Below, piece after piece: positions 41,398-53,130 of a stretch of 64,000 nucleotides of DNA; position 1 is the stretch's first letter; every line of letters begins with the position of its first letter. The notes beneath the pieces were generated by a model that was given only the letters and a program-made list of their open reading frames with translations, was not told the origin of the DNA and made no database searches. A program made the translations under genes and the position numbers. The DNA comes from Chelonoidis abingdonii (Eukaryota; Chordata; Testudines; Testudinidae): contig NC_133770.1 in assembly GCF_003597395.2 (NCBI RefSeq), forward strand, positions 288,177,691 to 288,241,690, written 5' to 3'.

Positions 41398-43865
41398 AAA
41401 GCACAACCGCACGTCGTACAATAAACCGCCCCCACCAAAGTTCTCGGTTCCTCAACGGGCTAGGGCGATCCATCTCCTCGAAGGCGAGAGAAGAAATCTG
41501 CGTTGGCGTGTCCTTGCCAGCCTGCCGATTGTGAAGGCAAATAGGGTTTGCAAGGCCAAATACCCGCATGATGCGGGATGTTTATGCCTTATTCTCATGA
41601 GCCACTTGGAGTGGGGCGTGATCGTACTCAAGGGTAAACGGGCCACCGAGCAGGAAGAACCGAAGGCCTCGCAGGCCCCATGAACGGTGAAGGCCTCCGC
41701 TTCCCACGGGGGCGTGAGATTCCGCTCCCGGGGAACAGCTTCGGCTCAGATAGAGGACCGGGACCTGGTCTCCTTCATCTCCTTCCTGTGAGGGGAGCCG
41801 CCCCCAGGCCCACATTAGACGTGTCCGTCTGAAGGAACGAAGGGTTATTGAAGTCGGGGCGTAAAGGACGCTCCTGGCATTAAGCAGTTACGACGTGTGA
41901 AAGCCATTTCACACTCCGCGTCCAGCACACGTTCGGGCGGTCTTGGTTAGTACCCGTTAAGGGTGCCCGCGACGAGGCCAAATTGAGGGATAGAACTCCG
42001 GTAGTAGCCCGACGAGCCCTAGGAGCGCCGTACCCTATCGCTTGTTGTCGGCAATGGGGCAATTCTGCCAGGCTTGAACCTCCACAAGGGGCTTATCTGC
42101 CCCCACCTGAACGGTATATACCCGAAGGTAGTTGTCCCTCCCAGGCGGGCGGCAGCTTCTGTCCTTGGGGTTCGCGTCAAGCCCGCTTTCCCGAGGTCCG
42201 AAGGACTGCCAGCGACCTGCTACAGAAGTCCCAGCAGCGGCTGTGGATCGCACAGTCGTCCGGGTAGGCGGCCGCATACTCCTGAGTGTCTGAGGGAGGG
42301 GCCATCAGCCGCTGAAAGGTCGCGGAGCGCCATGGAGCCGAAGCCTGAGGCAGTTCTTGCAGCGGGAACGGGGCCGATAGACGGTAAGTTAGGAGCTGGG
42401 ATGCGAGGTATGACTGAGGGGGCAATCCCTCGTCAATCCGATCACCCACGATCTCCATCCACCCCCCCCCGAAAAGGTAGAGGCCTGGACGGGTAAGCAA
42501 AAGGCGGGTCGCCTCTTGAAGCCTCCCGAGGGGATCTGCCAGGTACCCTTAACGTAAGCCATGCGTCGTGATGTATCGGCCCTTCCCAAGCGGCCGAGTA
42601 ATCTCGTCAATGGCCGGGGCATCGGTACGCAGCAAAGCGGAGATAGCGGAATACGAAAAGTCAAAGCAGAACGCGGAGCCGTCCACTTAGGGACAGCAAA
42701 CACCCGGGCTGGCCACTCACTCGGGAATGCTCGAACCCACAAGGCAACATTGCACTGACCATCTTCCTCAAACCTACTGGCGCAATTCGGTATGGGATGG
42801 CCGGGTCGGACCCGGATGAACCCTCCAGGGTTCAGTGTGGACCGGTGGAAGCGGGCCGTGCAGCCTGGCATGGCTGAAGGTCTTCGAAAAGCCTGCACAA
42901 GCACTCGACCTGTTGCATTGCTTCTCCTGTCAGGGCCGCTTTATAAGGCCCGCTCCCACCCTTTCTCCTCCATCATGCCCGCTTCTGGCCCACTTCCAAT
43001 CCGGCGGGCATGGGCAATCAGGAGGCGCTCTCCGGTCCTCCACGTGCTTCAGCATGTGAGTGGTAGATCTGCTTTTCTGCGTCGGCGCCGGCTGGCGAAT
43101 TCATAATTTGACGGTTCCACCTTCCGGAGCACCGATAGGGCCCTGTCCAGCGGCACATTTGATTCGCTGGAGGGGAGAGCAGGAGGACCCGGTTCACGGG
43201 GCGAATTCTCTCTCTCTCGCGTGACCTGATTGTAGTCCGCTCTGCCTCTCCGGGCCGTCTGAGGTTCTCTTGGCCAGATCCCTGCCTGCGTAAGGTTAGC
43301 CACGCTAATTGGAGCACATACTGAGAAGCTGGGACCGGAGAGGCCGACTGTCCCAAGCCTCCTGTCATCTAAATACCAGGAGACCCCCTCGGCCTACGAC
43401 CGTATAGAAGTTCAAAAGGGAGAACTTGGTGGAGGCTTGGGGGACTCTCCACGATAGTGCAGGAGTAATGGTGGGAGGATTCGTCCCAGTGCGCAGCACG
43501 TCCAGGGGGAAACCTCTCACATACTTTGAGGTCCGGTATAAAGGCTCACACCCGCTGTCCTGAGGGTGGTAACGAGTGTGTGCATGGCTGACCCAGGAGG
43601 TCCGACAGATCCTTGGCTGCAGAGGCGGATTGAAGCTTCCGTGCCCTGGTCGGTCAGATTTCCCGGCCGTCCCACCGGAAACACTTTCACAACTTCGCCC
43701 CGACTGGTCCGGATGATACTCTGGGCCGGCAGTTGCGGAGGCCTCGAATCGGTGGCATAAATCGATATCCATTAGGAACCAGGACATATGGAATCCCCGG
43801 CTGTACTCCGTGGAATGGGCCACCATGCCATGGCAACACACACAAAAGCGTATCAATTCAGGGGT
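41398..43865 (-). other. noisy second copy of LTR-end-to-integrase sequence
   Basis: This block parallels 36500-38890 in the same order and strand: the LTR border, RNase H, RT, then the integrase core. It differs from that copy by very frequent one-base gaps and insertions. In the first 80 bp I count about ten edits. At about 42345-42475 there is a stretch with no counterpart. No frame longer than about 170 codons survives, and none of those is trustworthy. The pattern suits uncorrected long-read sequence placed as gap filling. A true decayed duplication is the alternative. Confidence 0.75.
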
Positions 43866-44040
43866 CTGCTCTGGCCGGCAGCTGAGCTGCAACTGAAGGC
43901 CGGCGCCCGGCTTTTATGCTTCCGGGTCGCCGCCTGACCCTTTGAGGGGCGGGGCTTCCACCCGGAAGTTCCGCCCTGGGGGAAGATTGACAGGGCTCAG
44001 CCCTCCCTGTGGAGGAGGGGAGCCACACCACCTCGCTACA
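43866..44040 (-). repeat. 5' LTR of the gypsy element, outer part
   Basis: This matches 36346-36522 of the other LTR with few differences, including the TATA-like box, and ends CCTCGCTACA. The duplication GAAAG follows at once. Together with 40929-41397 it shows that about 440 bp of the middle of this LTR is missing and replaced by the noisy block. Confidence 0.85.
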
Positions 44041-44515
44041 GAAAGCATGTTATGATTTTGTTTTGCATGTAACCATTTGTTTCCAAAATCTTTACTCACC
44101 ATCACTTGTATCCTGAATCTATGGTAATAAACTTATCCTTGTTTTCACTATAAATATATCTATATATTGTGATATTAAGCAACAGGCTAATCCTGAGTTG
44201 GAATCATACAAGTTGGTGCGTACACTGTTCACTTTGGGACAACTGCCTTGCTAATTCTGTGAGTAGCCAGTGTCAGGGTCTGGATATCACAAGGGAACGC
44301 TTCAAAGGGGTCAGGAGACTGGGGGCGGGCACCTACTGTTAACCAGCAAGACAAAGTAAGGGCTGGCATTGCCCAAAGGAAAATGGCTAACAGACTGGTG
44401 ATGTTAGGGAGGTGATACCTAGTTCTGTACAAGCAAGTCTCCCTCATGCTGGAGGCAGTGGGGCAACAAGGTTACTCACAGCCCTAAGTACCCCAAGAAC
44501 TGTCACACACCTGCC
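44041..44515. mobile_element. older LTR, right part
   Basis: After GAAAG the older LTR resumes with 'catgtaaccatttgtttccaaaatctttactcacc'. It carries a poly(A) signal AATAAA near 44126 and ends near 'gaactgtcaca'. It is the partner of 34763-35340. Together they give roughly 1.05 kb. Confidence 0.45.
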
Positions 44516-45934
44516 AAGGCATGATCCACAGAGTGGGTTTAATAGGTATCACAGCAGAGAACCTTGAGGAGGATAATATTAGACCTTCGGGTCTGTGCAT
44601 CTTGACTCAGAAAAAGATTCTGTATATGAACAAGGGTCTTAGATTCTAGTTCATCTCTATTTAACAGGAAACATTCTTCATAAGAAAGACAGCATATCTA
44701 CAACCTTAGGCTTTACTCGAATGCACAAACTGGGGCCAGGAAGTTGTCAAGCCCCTGGGTGTTTTAAAGAGCTCTAGCTGCCAGTAATGGCTGTGTTGTG
44801 TTGAAAGAGGAGCATTCCATTGCAGAGCAAGGAGTTGCCCCACAACTGTTAGAGATTAAAAGTGAACATAGCATTTTTTAAAATATATTATTTTAAGTCT
44901 CTGACCCATGTTGCTAATGTCATCACTCTGAATGAAAAAGACAAATTGCTTATTAACCTAGGAGTGCTCAAATTCTGCCCAACGTGAGGGCCCCGCTGTC
45001 AGCCAGCCAAGGACTTTACAATTTGCCTTTAAACTGAGTTGCTTGGGGTCACCTTTATTTATAATATTTCCAGTGAATTGGCTGCTGTGCAGGTGTAACA
45101 CTACAGGGTACTATCGGATTCACTTATCTATGTCTCATCAGCAGTACTCCTAGCACCGAAAGAAGACTCTCTGGGTCAGGTATGTCTTGGGAGCAGAAGG
45201 ATTTGGGCTCTATTCTGCTGTTGCTGTGACTTTCCACAATTTGCAGCATGGTGATAACCACAAAGTTATAAGTGTCATTCGTGGAGACTACATGTTCCAT
45301 CTTGATACAGACAAACAAGATGTGTTGTCCTAGGGCTATTCCCTCCATACTCCTGACTAGGACTTTGGAGCAACCTAAGAAGAGGCTGCCTCCAGGAAAA
45401 ACCCATCTCAGGTTTTACAGTGCATGCAGCACCTGATGGGTCAGGACTCTGAAGTTTAGAGATGGTATGTTGTGACTGGGTTTTATCTCCAGGTCAGGTT
45501 GTTGCCATGACTCAGTTTCCCTCTTCTGGAAGATGGGGTTCAGTTTTGGAAAGCTGGTGATTTGGCCAGAGGTAACCAAATGTATGAAATACAGTTTTTT
45601 GGTCTCCTTGGGCTCCACAGACCTTTCTCCAGCGTCTGCCCTAGTCCTTCCTCTTGATGCAGGGGAGTAGAGAGAGCTTCCTTCCACTCTCCCTGGAAGC
45701 CCTGTCCTGGGATCCCTAAACAGCAGCGTATGTGCACACTAGGCCTCAAGCCCCATGCTGCCTCTATTGCCCCAGGTCATTTCCCTCCTCTGCTTTCACC
45801 ACCCTTGTGGTCCTTCTGTATCCTGCTTCAGTGTCTCCTTCCTGGTCACAAAGATCATCTTCAGCTTAGCCCTTCACAGGCCCTGCTCCCAACAGGAAAG
45901 TACCCACTCTTGGCTTTAGTTCAGACCCTCAGTC
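44516..45934. other. no recognisable feature
   Basis: About 1.4 kb, apparently unique and non-coding. A weak MIR-like text at 45490-45540 ('gccatgactcagtttccctcttctggaagatgggg') is the only hint of a repeat. Confidence 0.4.
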
Positions 45935-46843
45935 TGTCATAAATAGATAGCTAAGGGGTAATGTTTCTTTTACCTGTAAAGGGTTAACAAAGGGAACCAA
46001 AAACCTGACCAGAGGACCAATCAGGAAACTGGATTTTTCAAAGTCAGGGAGGGAATTTTTTGGAGTTGGAGTTTTTTTTGTCTGTCTCTCAGCTATGAGA
46101 AGGTCTTTTCTATCTTCTAATCTTCTGTTTCCAAATTGTAAGTACAGGTAGAAAAACAATATAGGCTTTATGTTGTTTTGGTTGTATTTACATGTGTGCA
46201 GCTTGCTGGAATGTTTCAAATTGGATATCTTTTTGAATCAGACTGTTTATTCATTTTTTTCTTTTAAGCAATTGATCCTGTATTATTGTCATCTTGATAC
46301 AGATAAATTTTGATGTCTTTTTTCTTTCTTTTTTTTATATAAAGTTTTCTTTTTAAGACTTGTTTGGGTTTTTCTCTCTGGGTAGGCTAAGGAACAAGGG
46401 GAGGGAATTCTCTTTGTGTTAGATCTACGGAGGATAAGCTCTGCAGCACCAGGGAATTGGTGGGAGGGGGAAAGAGAGATAGAATCATTTCTGTTTCCTT
46501 GTATTTGGGGTTTGTCTCTTTGTGGAATAGAGGAGATATGCTTCTTGGTATTGTGATGTAAAGAGATTGCATCAATACTCTCAGGTTAGCCCAGAGAGGA
46601 AAGTCTGGGTGGGAGAGGGAGGGGGAAGGGAAGTGGAGTATTTCCCTTGCCGGTAAGACTCAGAGCTTCTGGGTCTTGGGGTCCCTCCAGGGAAAGTTTG
46701 GGGGACCAGAGCGAGGCAGGCGCTGTAATTCCTGTCTGGTGGCAGCGAGATAAGATCCAAGCTGGTAATTAAGCTTGGAGGTTCATGCTAGGCACCCACA
46801 TTTTGGATGCCAAGGTCCAGATTTGGGAAAGATGCTTATGATA
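45935..46843 (+). mobile_element. solo LTR with AGTC duplication
   Basis: It starts TGTCATAAATAGATAGCTAAGGGG at 45935 and ends ...GCTTATGATA at 46843, 909 bp. AGTC precedes it (45931-45934) and follows it (46844-46847), a 4-bp duplication as made by ERV1-type integrases. It shares its opening with the LTR at 27518-28236 ('tgtcataaa.agatag', 'acctgtaaagggttaa'). A TATA-like 'ttatataaagttttc' lies at 46336-46350. There is no internal region. The last dinucleotide is TA instead of CA, by one mutation. Confidence 0.8.
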
Positions 46844-46847
46844 AGTC

Positions 46848-47299
46848 ACTGCAGAGTTTTTACTGACTTGTTGCTGTTGCGTCCAGCTGTTCCAAGGGTT
46901 ACAGCATGTCGCTGATTGGAGTATTACCAGATCATCTCCCAGCAAACTTTCTGGATGCCTTGTTGCTCTAACCCATAGGCAGCTCTCTTATAGCCTGCCC
47001 CTCTACCCCATCTGACTTTGCGGGAGCCTCCAAGAACTACAACTCCCAGAATGCATACCTTTAAAGGGCTAGAACTTAGAGCGGGGATGGGTTGAACGTC
47101 GGTGGGCCTTTAAAGGGCCAGTCCACTTTGTGATAGATGTAAATACTTGTTCAAGGCCAATTATTGTTTCCACTGGCTTCAGTAGTTCCAAGATTTGGCC
47201 GAGAGTGCAAGCATGATTGTCATGCTGTCTAGAGAGGTTCTTGACCATGAATGCCACCCTCAGGGAAGACTGTCAAAAAGCAGGGTAGAAACCTCAAAC
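46848..47299. other. apparently unique; contains a ZNF143-like site
   Basis: No gene is seen. The site at 47036-47056 is listed separately. Confidence 0.4.
47036..47056 (+). promoter_or_regulatory. ZNF143/THAP11-type motif
   Basis: ACTACAACTCCCAGAATGC closely fits the long motif bound by ZNF143 (SBS, core ACTACAATTCCCAGAATGC). No transcription unit is evident beside it. The match may be chance within an old repeat. Confidence 0.45.
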
Positions 47300-48154
47300 T
47301 GTTGTATGTTCTGTAATAAGATTTCATCAACTCAGTAACAAATGTGAACTCTTGAAATACTCTAACAGTCTTACCTTGGAGTCACAAACAGTCCCCTTGG
47401 GCACTCCAGTCTATCCTGCCACTAGGCAAGATGGACTTAGTGATAAATGGTCACTTACATCAAAGATCATAAAATATTCAGGTTGCTCCAAGTCCCAAGA
47501 GACTAGTCATTTAGCCCAGGTCAATTTGTACCTTAGATCTCACACCAATCATAGCCAATCCTATAGTAAACGAACTAAGGATTTATTAACTAGGAAAAAG
47601 GAATGAGAGTTATTCACAGGTTTAAGGAGACAACATATACGCACAAATGAGCTACAGTCTATGGTTCTAAAAGGTGACTGAGATGTAGTAATCTGTCAGC
47701 ACTGAATGTCTTTTAGAAATAACCCAGGTAGACCCTGGGGACCTTTGCTTTTGTTTCCTATCTCCAGCCCCTTGATAGACCAAACAGCAAAGAGAAGAAA
47801 AATCTTTATGTCAGCTACCTTTATTTTCTTCTTCCTGAATTCAAACGGATGGGACAAGCCCTTCTGCATGTAGCTGTATAGGGGCAATTAGCAAAATCTC
47901 TGTATTGTGATGTTTCACAATGGCCCATTCAGTTCTGATAATCCTCCTTGATGAGCAAGGGAACCGCTCCTCCTGTCTGAGCTCACAAGTTCATAGCAGG
48001 CATTTTTAAAGTTATAAAACAAAACTTATACCATGGAATACAGACATTACAAGTAAGATTAATGCATCAGCAACATATACACATTTTATAGAGTCTAAAC
48101 ACTAAACACAAATCTTACAAATCTAATATCTATCTTGAACAACATTAAGATACA
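47300..48154 (-). mobile_element. LTR, minus strand
   Basis: On the minus strand it starts TGTATCTTAATGTTGTTC at 48154 and continues with 'gtttagactctataaaatgtg', which gives a TATA-like box. A poly(A) signal AATAAA lies near 47581-47586, then U5-like text. The 3' end is unclear (47271 and 47300 are both possible), and no target duplication was seen. No coding region lies beside it. Confidence 0.6.
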
Positions 48155-49314
48155 GGTGAGATGGTCTGGTTTCCAGCTATGAATTTGTCAGTGCTCAGCT
48201 GATGCCTACAGCCTTAGCAAGAGCTGGCACCTGGTTTACCAGCATCTCACTGATCTGCAAAGCATACACTTTCTTACCTGACAGTGCAGTCTATATGCCT
48301 TGATTTAAGGAGCTCCCAGCTGATCAAGACAGAGGACTATGTAAAACACTATGGTATTTACATATCTGGACATCTTTTTCCTTAGTAGAAATAGAATGGT
48401 GAATCTGCAGCCCTATGAGAGCAGAAACCAGCTACTTGAGCTAAATGAACAACTTGTTAAGTGGGAGCAAGTATCAGGTTCTTTTCCTGCCAGGTGACAA
48501 CCACTAGAGGGAGACATGATCAGATGCACTAAGCCTGTGCGTTGCATTTACATGCTGGGTGGAAATCTACAGTCCTTGAGGGCTAAACTCTATACAGAAG
48601 ATTAAGACTGAAGATTAAACTCAATGCTACGTTATACAACTCTCTGGGCTGCATCTGTCTCATGTGTTGTGCTCTGGCTCATCTTGATAGGTGCCACCTT
48701 AGGTTAAGTGAGGTTATATTTAAGTATTTCTAGACTATTGCTGTAATAACTAGATGCTAGGTCTCATTCTCATGCAGCCTGTGTACAGTGCTCCCTTTCA
48801 TCCTTACCCTGCATTTCTATTTGCTCAATGAAAACGGCACATAAGCAAATAATATTCTGCATTGTAAAACAGATTTAATCTGTAGCTGTTTATAAAGTAC
48901 ATACTGGCGCTAATGAATAGTCAGTCCATTCCCTAGAATACATGGAAATAACTGATTGAAAAATTCTGATTGTTTGTAGTACGGTAGCACTCAGAGGCTT
49001 CAACTGAGCTTGGGGCTTCATTACACTAGATGCAGCATAAACCCAGTGGGAGACTGTCTCTGTGTGTAGAGTAGCTGTCACTGCTGTGTAAAGAAGAGGC
49101 AACCAAAGGTCATCCTCCATTCTGGAAGGCTGGACACTGGACTACAGGGATGGTTGTAAGCTGCAGCCAGTACCAGGATCTGGTTGGTGTCGGGTTAAAG
49201 TTAAATTATTTTTATTTAAACATTACATAAATGTTAAATACAAGGTCTTCCTGCCTTAATAAGAACACCACACCCTGCCCCTAAACTTATGATTCAGGTA
49301 GACACAAATAAAGG
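48155..49314. other. no recognisable feature
   Basis: About 1.16 kb of apparently unique non-coding sequence. Confidence 0.4.
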
Positions 49315-49447
49315 TTAGGTGAGGAAAAAGAGGTGAAATAACTTGCCATTGGCCACACTGCACTTCAGTGGTACAGCCAGGAATAGAACATGTCACCTGA
49401 ATGCCAATCTGTGGCACACTCTGCTGGACCATACTGCTACCATCCTC
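49315..49447 (-). repeat. MIR SINE, minus strand
   Basis: Inverted MIR text: 'ggaaaaagaggtgaaataacttgcc', 'gccaggaatagaacatgtcacctg' and 'ctctgctggaccatactgc'. It is diverged. Confidence 0.6.
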
Positions 49448-50439
49448 CTGAGCAGCTTGCTCATGGCTGCTGTAGAATAGATCCTCGGCAATTGAGTGTG
49501 TCCTCTGAGAAGCCCTCATTTGAATGGCTTTCTGGGGGTGTGCTACAGGAAATGTCTTTTTACAACTGCTTTGTTTGATTACTTCTATAAAACGAAAGTG
49601 CAGAAATGTAGAAAGGGTTCCTAATACACTAAATATACAAAAGACAAGCGGTTCAGTGAGAGTTCAGCTTTAACACTCTCTCATAAAAGAGAGATTTTGC
49701 AGTAAGTAGAACAGCAAATTTGGTGATAACTCTGCATTAGGTATGAGGTTCCATTGCCGTTTTCCTTGGTTTTATATATATATAAAAAAAAGGATACACA
49801 TTTAAAGTGAATTTAGTGCTGGTGAATGGTGCCAGATTGGCAGCTCTGAATTCTCTTGTCATCCACAGAACCAAAGATTGAAGTTCACAGGGAACTTGGT
49901 CGTCACACTAATGTGCCTCAATCTCGGAGGGTGAGAGTGGAAAAAGAAACAGTTAAACACTCATACATTTTATGACCTCTCTTTCTGGGCTACTGGTTGT
50001 TCTAGTTGCTTTACCCAGACCAACTCAGAGCTATGTCTGATGGGGGTTTTCATGGCACAGCACCTGTTCACTTGAAATTGGACAGAGAACACCAATTCAT
50101 TTCATGCAAGCCACCAAAATACTAAGGGATGGCAACTCAAACTGAAGCCACACCTCAGTGAATCTACTTTACAAAACTGGGGTTGTGTTTTAGTCTGTAG
50201 TGTTGGTCTAACTAGGAATATGGAATATTGTTTCTTTACCAAATTTCCTCTCCTCACTTTGACGCACATACTGAAATGACAATCTCTTTCCTATGCAAAA
50301 CCAGCAACCTCACAAAACCGGATTTTAAAAAGGATTGACAAAACCTTAACCCCCACACCTACAGAAACCAGGGATGGACAAACCTCAGCAGGTCCAGAAG
50401 TCTGATTTAGTTCAAATAAATGCCCCAAAATCAGGATAC
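49448..50439. other. no recognisable feature
   Basis: About 1 kb, apparently unique and non-coding. A short TA run lies at 49774-49783. Confidence 0.4.
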
Positions 50440-50830
50440 TAATTCATCCTTCCTACTCTACAAAAGCTGCCCCAGGCCCTAGGATGCATCATCTCGAAGA
50501 GGTGCTGCATCCTCACCAATGCTTCAAGTGCTCCGGGCAGGAGTGGAAGAAGGTCCCTAAAAATGGGGGGCCACCAGTGTCCAAACAGTGGCCATGACCC
50601 CCGTGCTGCCCCTTCCCCCTCTACTGCCTCTTTTCCCCAAACCCCCCCCTTGCACTTCCCCTCCCCCCGAGGCTCCACTCCCATGCTGTATCTCCCCGCC
50701 AAGACCCGACCCACCCCTTGCTTCTCTCCACCCCATCCTCATTGCTTGCCCTTACAGCCAGTAAAAAGTGGGGGGTCATGGCCCCCTTGCTGCCCCTGTT
50801 CTGGTGCCCCTGGCTCTGGGTTACAGTGAC
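50440..50830. repeat. C-rich dispersed repeat, family unknown
   Basis: The tract holds two similar units, 'tggccatgacccccgtgctgcccc' and 'tcatggcccccttgctgcccctg', with long runs of C. Open frames on both strands follow from this base bias. It resembles GC-rich non-autonomous DNA elements of turtles, but I could not define ends. Confidence 0.35.
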
Positions 50831-51340
50831 TTACACACCTGGCTAATAAAGTATTAGTCGCTGGGGATTGAGCATGTCAGCCCGTTTGGGGGAAAATCTC
50901 CCTCTGACTGGCTGCTTTCCTCCACTGCCCTGCCTCTAGCTAAAGTGCAGCCAATCAGGGCTGCTGCAAGAAGCCAGCAGGGATCTCTCCCTCTCCCATT
51001 GGGAACTGACAGTATTGTGACAGCTCTCCCCTCCCCTCCTGTGAGCAATGGGACAGCTCCTCTGCTCCTCCCTACTCCTTCCTTGAAGCATCCAGGCTGG
51101 GGAGGGGCAGAAGGGGGGTGCAGAGGCCCTGGAGCTGCCTCCCAGCCTGGGAGGGGGAGAGAGGACCCTGCTGCAGCCCTCCAGGCCGGGAGGTGTGTGC
51201 TGAAGAACTGCAGGAGCTGGAGGAATAGCAGAGGTGAAGCGGGCGGTGGGCAGAAAGGGTGATGATCTGAATTGATGGGGGTGCGGGGGTCAGAGGGTGC
51301 AGGTGGGTGTGATGTTGCATTCAGTAACATAGAAAATGAT
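50831..51340. other. GC-rich non-coding tract
   Basis: A GC-rich stretch (about 51010-51240) with short inverted pairs such as 'cccagcctgggaggggg'. There are few CpG sites, so it is not a convincing CpG-island promoter. Confidence 0.35.
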
Positions 51341-52814
51341 AGAAACCCTGTTTTTTCAGATCATCTTAGGCACTGCTCTTCACTACCTGCTTTTGTCTTT
51401 GTGGGAGTGAATCCAGCGGTGGGTTGCCCTTCTCTGACATCTCCAGGGACAGCAAGTGTCTTGCACTCTACTCAGCAACTTCACTGTGCTTTTTTATCCC
51501 CTTTTCTCTCAATCTGGAGCAGACAACACATCCCATAGGGGACAAGGTGCACCACCCTGCTCTGCACCAGGGATTTCTCCTCCTTCTCTTTCCCCTGAAG
51601 GAGTGAGGGGCATCCATGTCCCCCCTCTCCTCACCTTTGCAGGAGGATGGCAGATTTCAGCACCTTTCTTCCTGTATCCCCACCCCCATCTATGCTACCC
51701 ACAAAGCATGGGGCTCCTCTCTCACTTTACACCCCTGAGGAAAATGAAGTGCAGGGGGTAACTTCCCTCTTGATCACTCTCTGCATGTGTTTTTAAAAGT
51801 GGGTCTCCTGAAAGCCCAGATCTGAGGGCTGGAGCGGTGTGTCTGCCAGCTAGCTGTGTCAGCCTCAAGCAGAGCTCACAGGGTGTTAGCAACCTCTCCC
51901 TGCAGAAGTGGAAGCAGACACACGCATAGATAGATTAGACTAGATTAAATAAGATAATAAATGACTAGACGGATAGGATCCAGGTTTTAGTCTTTAAGTG
52001 GGTCAAACCCATAGGGGCTGCTCCAGACGCAGGTTTCATTTTTCACTCTCCTCCGAGTTCATGGAGGCCGTTTGAGTTTTGCTGTGAAGGGGCAGCTTTT
52101 GGGCCACTCATAATGGCATTGGTAGGGGATTTTATTTAGCTTTTCTTTTGGAGCAGTTGCTGCAGCCACCTCCACTTTCCCATTTGCATTCAGAACAATA
52201 TTGATGGCATCTCTCTGTTCTTTTTGGGAGCAGACAGGAGTTTATCTGGGACAGCACTGAAGCTCTCTGTTTGATTCAGGCTGTGCCCTGTTATACTACG
52301 AATGAGCTTTCTTAATGTTCCCTGTGTCAGGAACTATTTTCGTGACTGTCCACAGGAGAGACTAAAGCTCTGATTGCACTGATAGCCTGTAGCAAATGTT
52401 ATATCTTTTCAAAGGTGCAGCAAAGAGGAGGTTTTTTCCCCTCCTTAAAGGAACTATTTCATAACAGGCAAATGAACCAAAACAACAGACTACCTGACTA
52501 CTAAGCCAGCAGAAAAGTCCAGCTGCAGCTTGGAGAATTAGGCTACCTTTGTGACTAAGACACCTTGCTGTCTGAGAGACAGCCGTGGTTTTTGCTGTGG
52601 CCGTGTGTTTGACTAATTCATAATTGTCAAACCGGTAACGGCTTGCTCAGTGGTTACCATTTTTTAATATACGAAAATCAAACAGAGCAAGTACAGGGAT
52701 ATAAGGGACTTCAGAGAGTCTCATTTATTTTATAACCACAATCTGTTCTACATAAACATGCACTTTTACTGGCTACAGATGCACACTCCTTTGAGTGCAG
52801 TTAAAGAATAATTA
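51341..52814. other. no recognisable feature
   Basis: About 1.5 kb. It has a GATA-like low-complexity run near 51927-51980. No gene is seen. Confidence 0.4.
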
Positions 52815-53130
52815 TATCCTAGAAACTAGAGAGGGAAAAGACCTGCTAGATATCTAGTGCATTTTTTGCAGAGGGAAGATTGATGTCTACATTACTTCTT
52901 TGTGTGCTTTGCCCTGCTTCGTTTTAAATGTTTCAAGTATTGGAATGTTCATCTCCTCCCCTGGGAGACTATTCTGCTTTTGCTCTGTAAGAATGTCAGT
53001 GCTGGGTTTATAGAATTAATTTATGTGCACTCACTACCTGCACTTCAAAGGTACTCAGTTTACAAGGCAAAACCTGCCTTTTTTAAAATGTCAGCCCTGC
53101 AAATTCCACCTTGGGATCTGAAGATTAAGC
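52815..53130 (-). repeat. old CR1-like fragment, minus strand
   Basis: The text 'gacctgctagatatctagtgca', 'ttaaatgtttcaagtattgg' and 'cctgggagactattctgc' follows the inverted ORF2 end of an old CR1 lineage. The 96-codon plus-strand frame over it is not a gene. Confidence 0.5.

Larger units (their letters stand above)
35341..44040 (-). mobile_element. Ty3/gypsy retrotransposon of Gmr1-like gene order
   Basis: Two LTRs (35341-36522, and 40929-41397 plus 43866-44040) enclose gag and pol on the minus strand. The 5-bp duplication GAAAG lies at 35336-35340 and 44041-44045, which proves a single insertion event. The order is gag, protease, integrase, reverse transcriptase, RNase H. In most Ty3/gypsy elements integrase comes last. 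Integrase before RT is known in the Gmr1 group of deuterostomes. The body is GC-rich, unlike its surroundings. All genes carry stops or shifts, so it is dead. The upstream (right) LTR is broken by about 2.47 kb of noisy duplicated pol. Without that, the element would be about 6.8 kb. Confidence 0.9.

Noticed and set aside
43365..43892. 175-codon frame as a gene
   Set aside because: It lies in the indel-ridden copy of integrase, and pieces of the true frame are scattered over all frames.
35341..44040. CpG island promoter of a host gene
   Set aside because: The GC and CpG content belongs to the gypsy element, as the LTR borders and the GAAAG duplication show.
50439..51330. Pro/Gly-rich frames of up to 158 codons
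   Set aside because: Base bias of a C-rich and G-rich tract. No splice, start or domain support.
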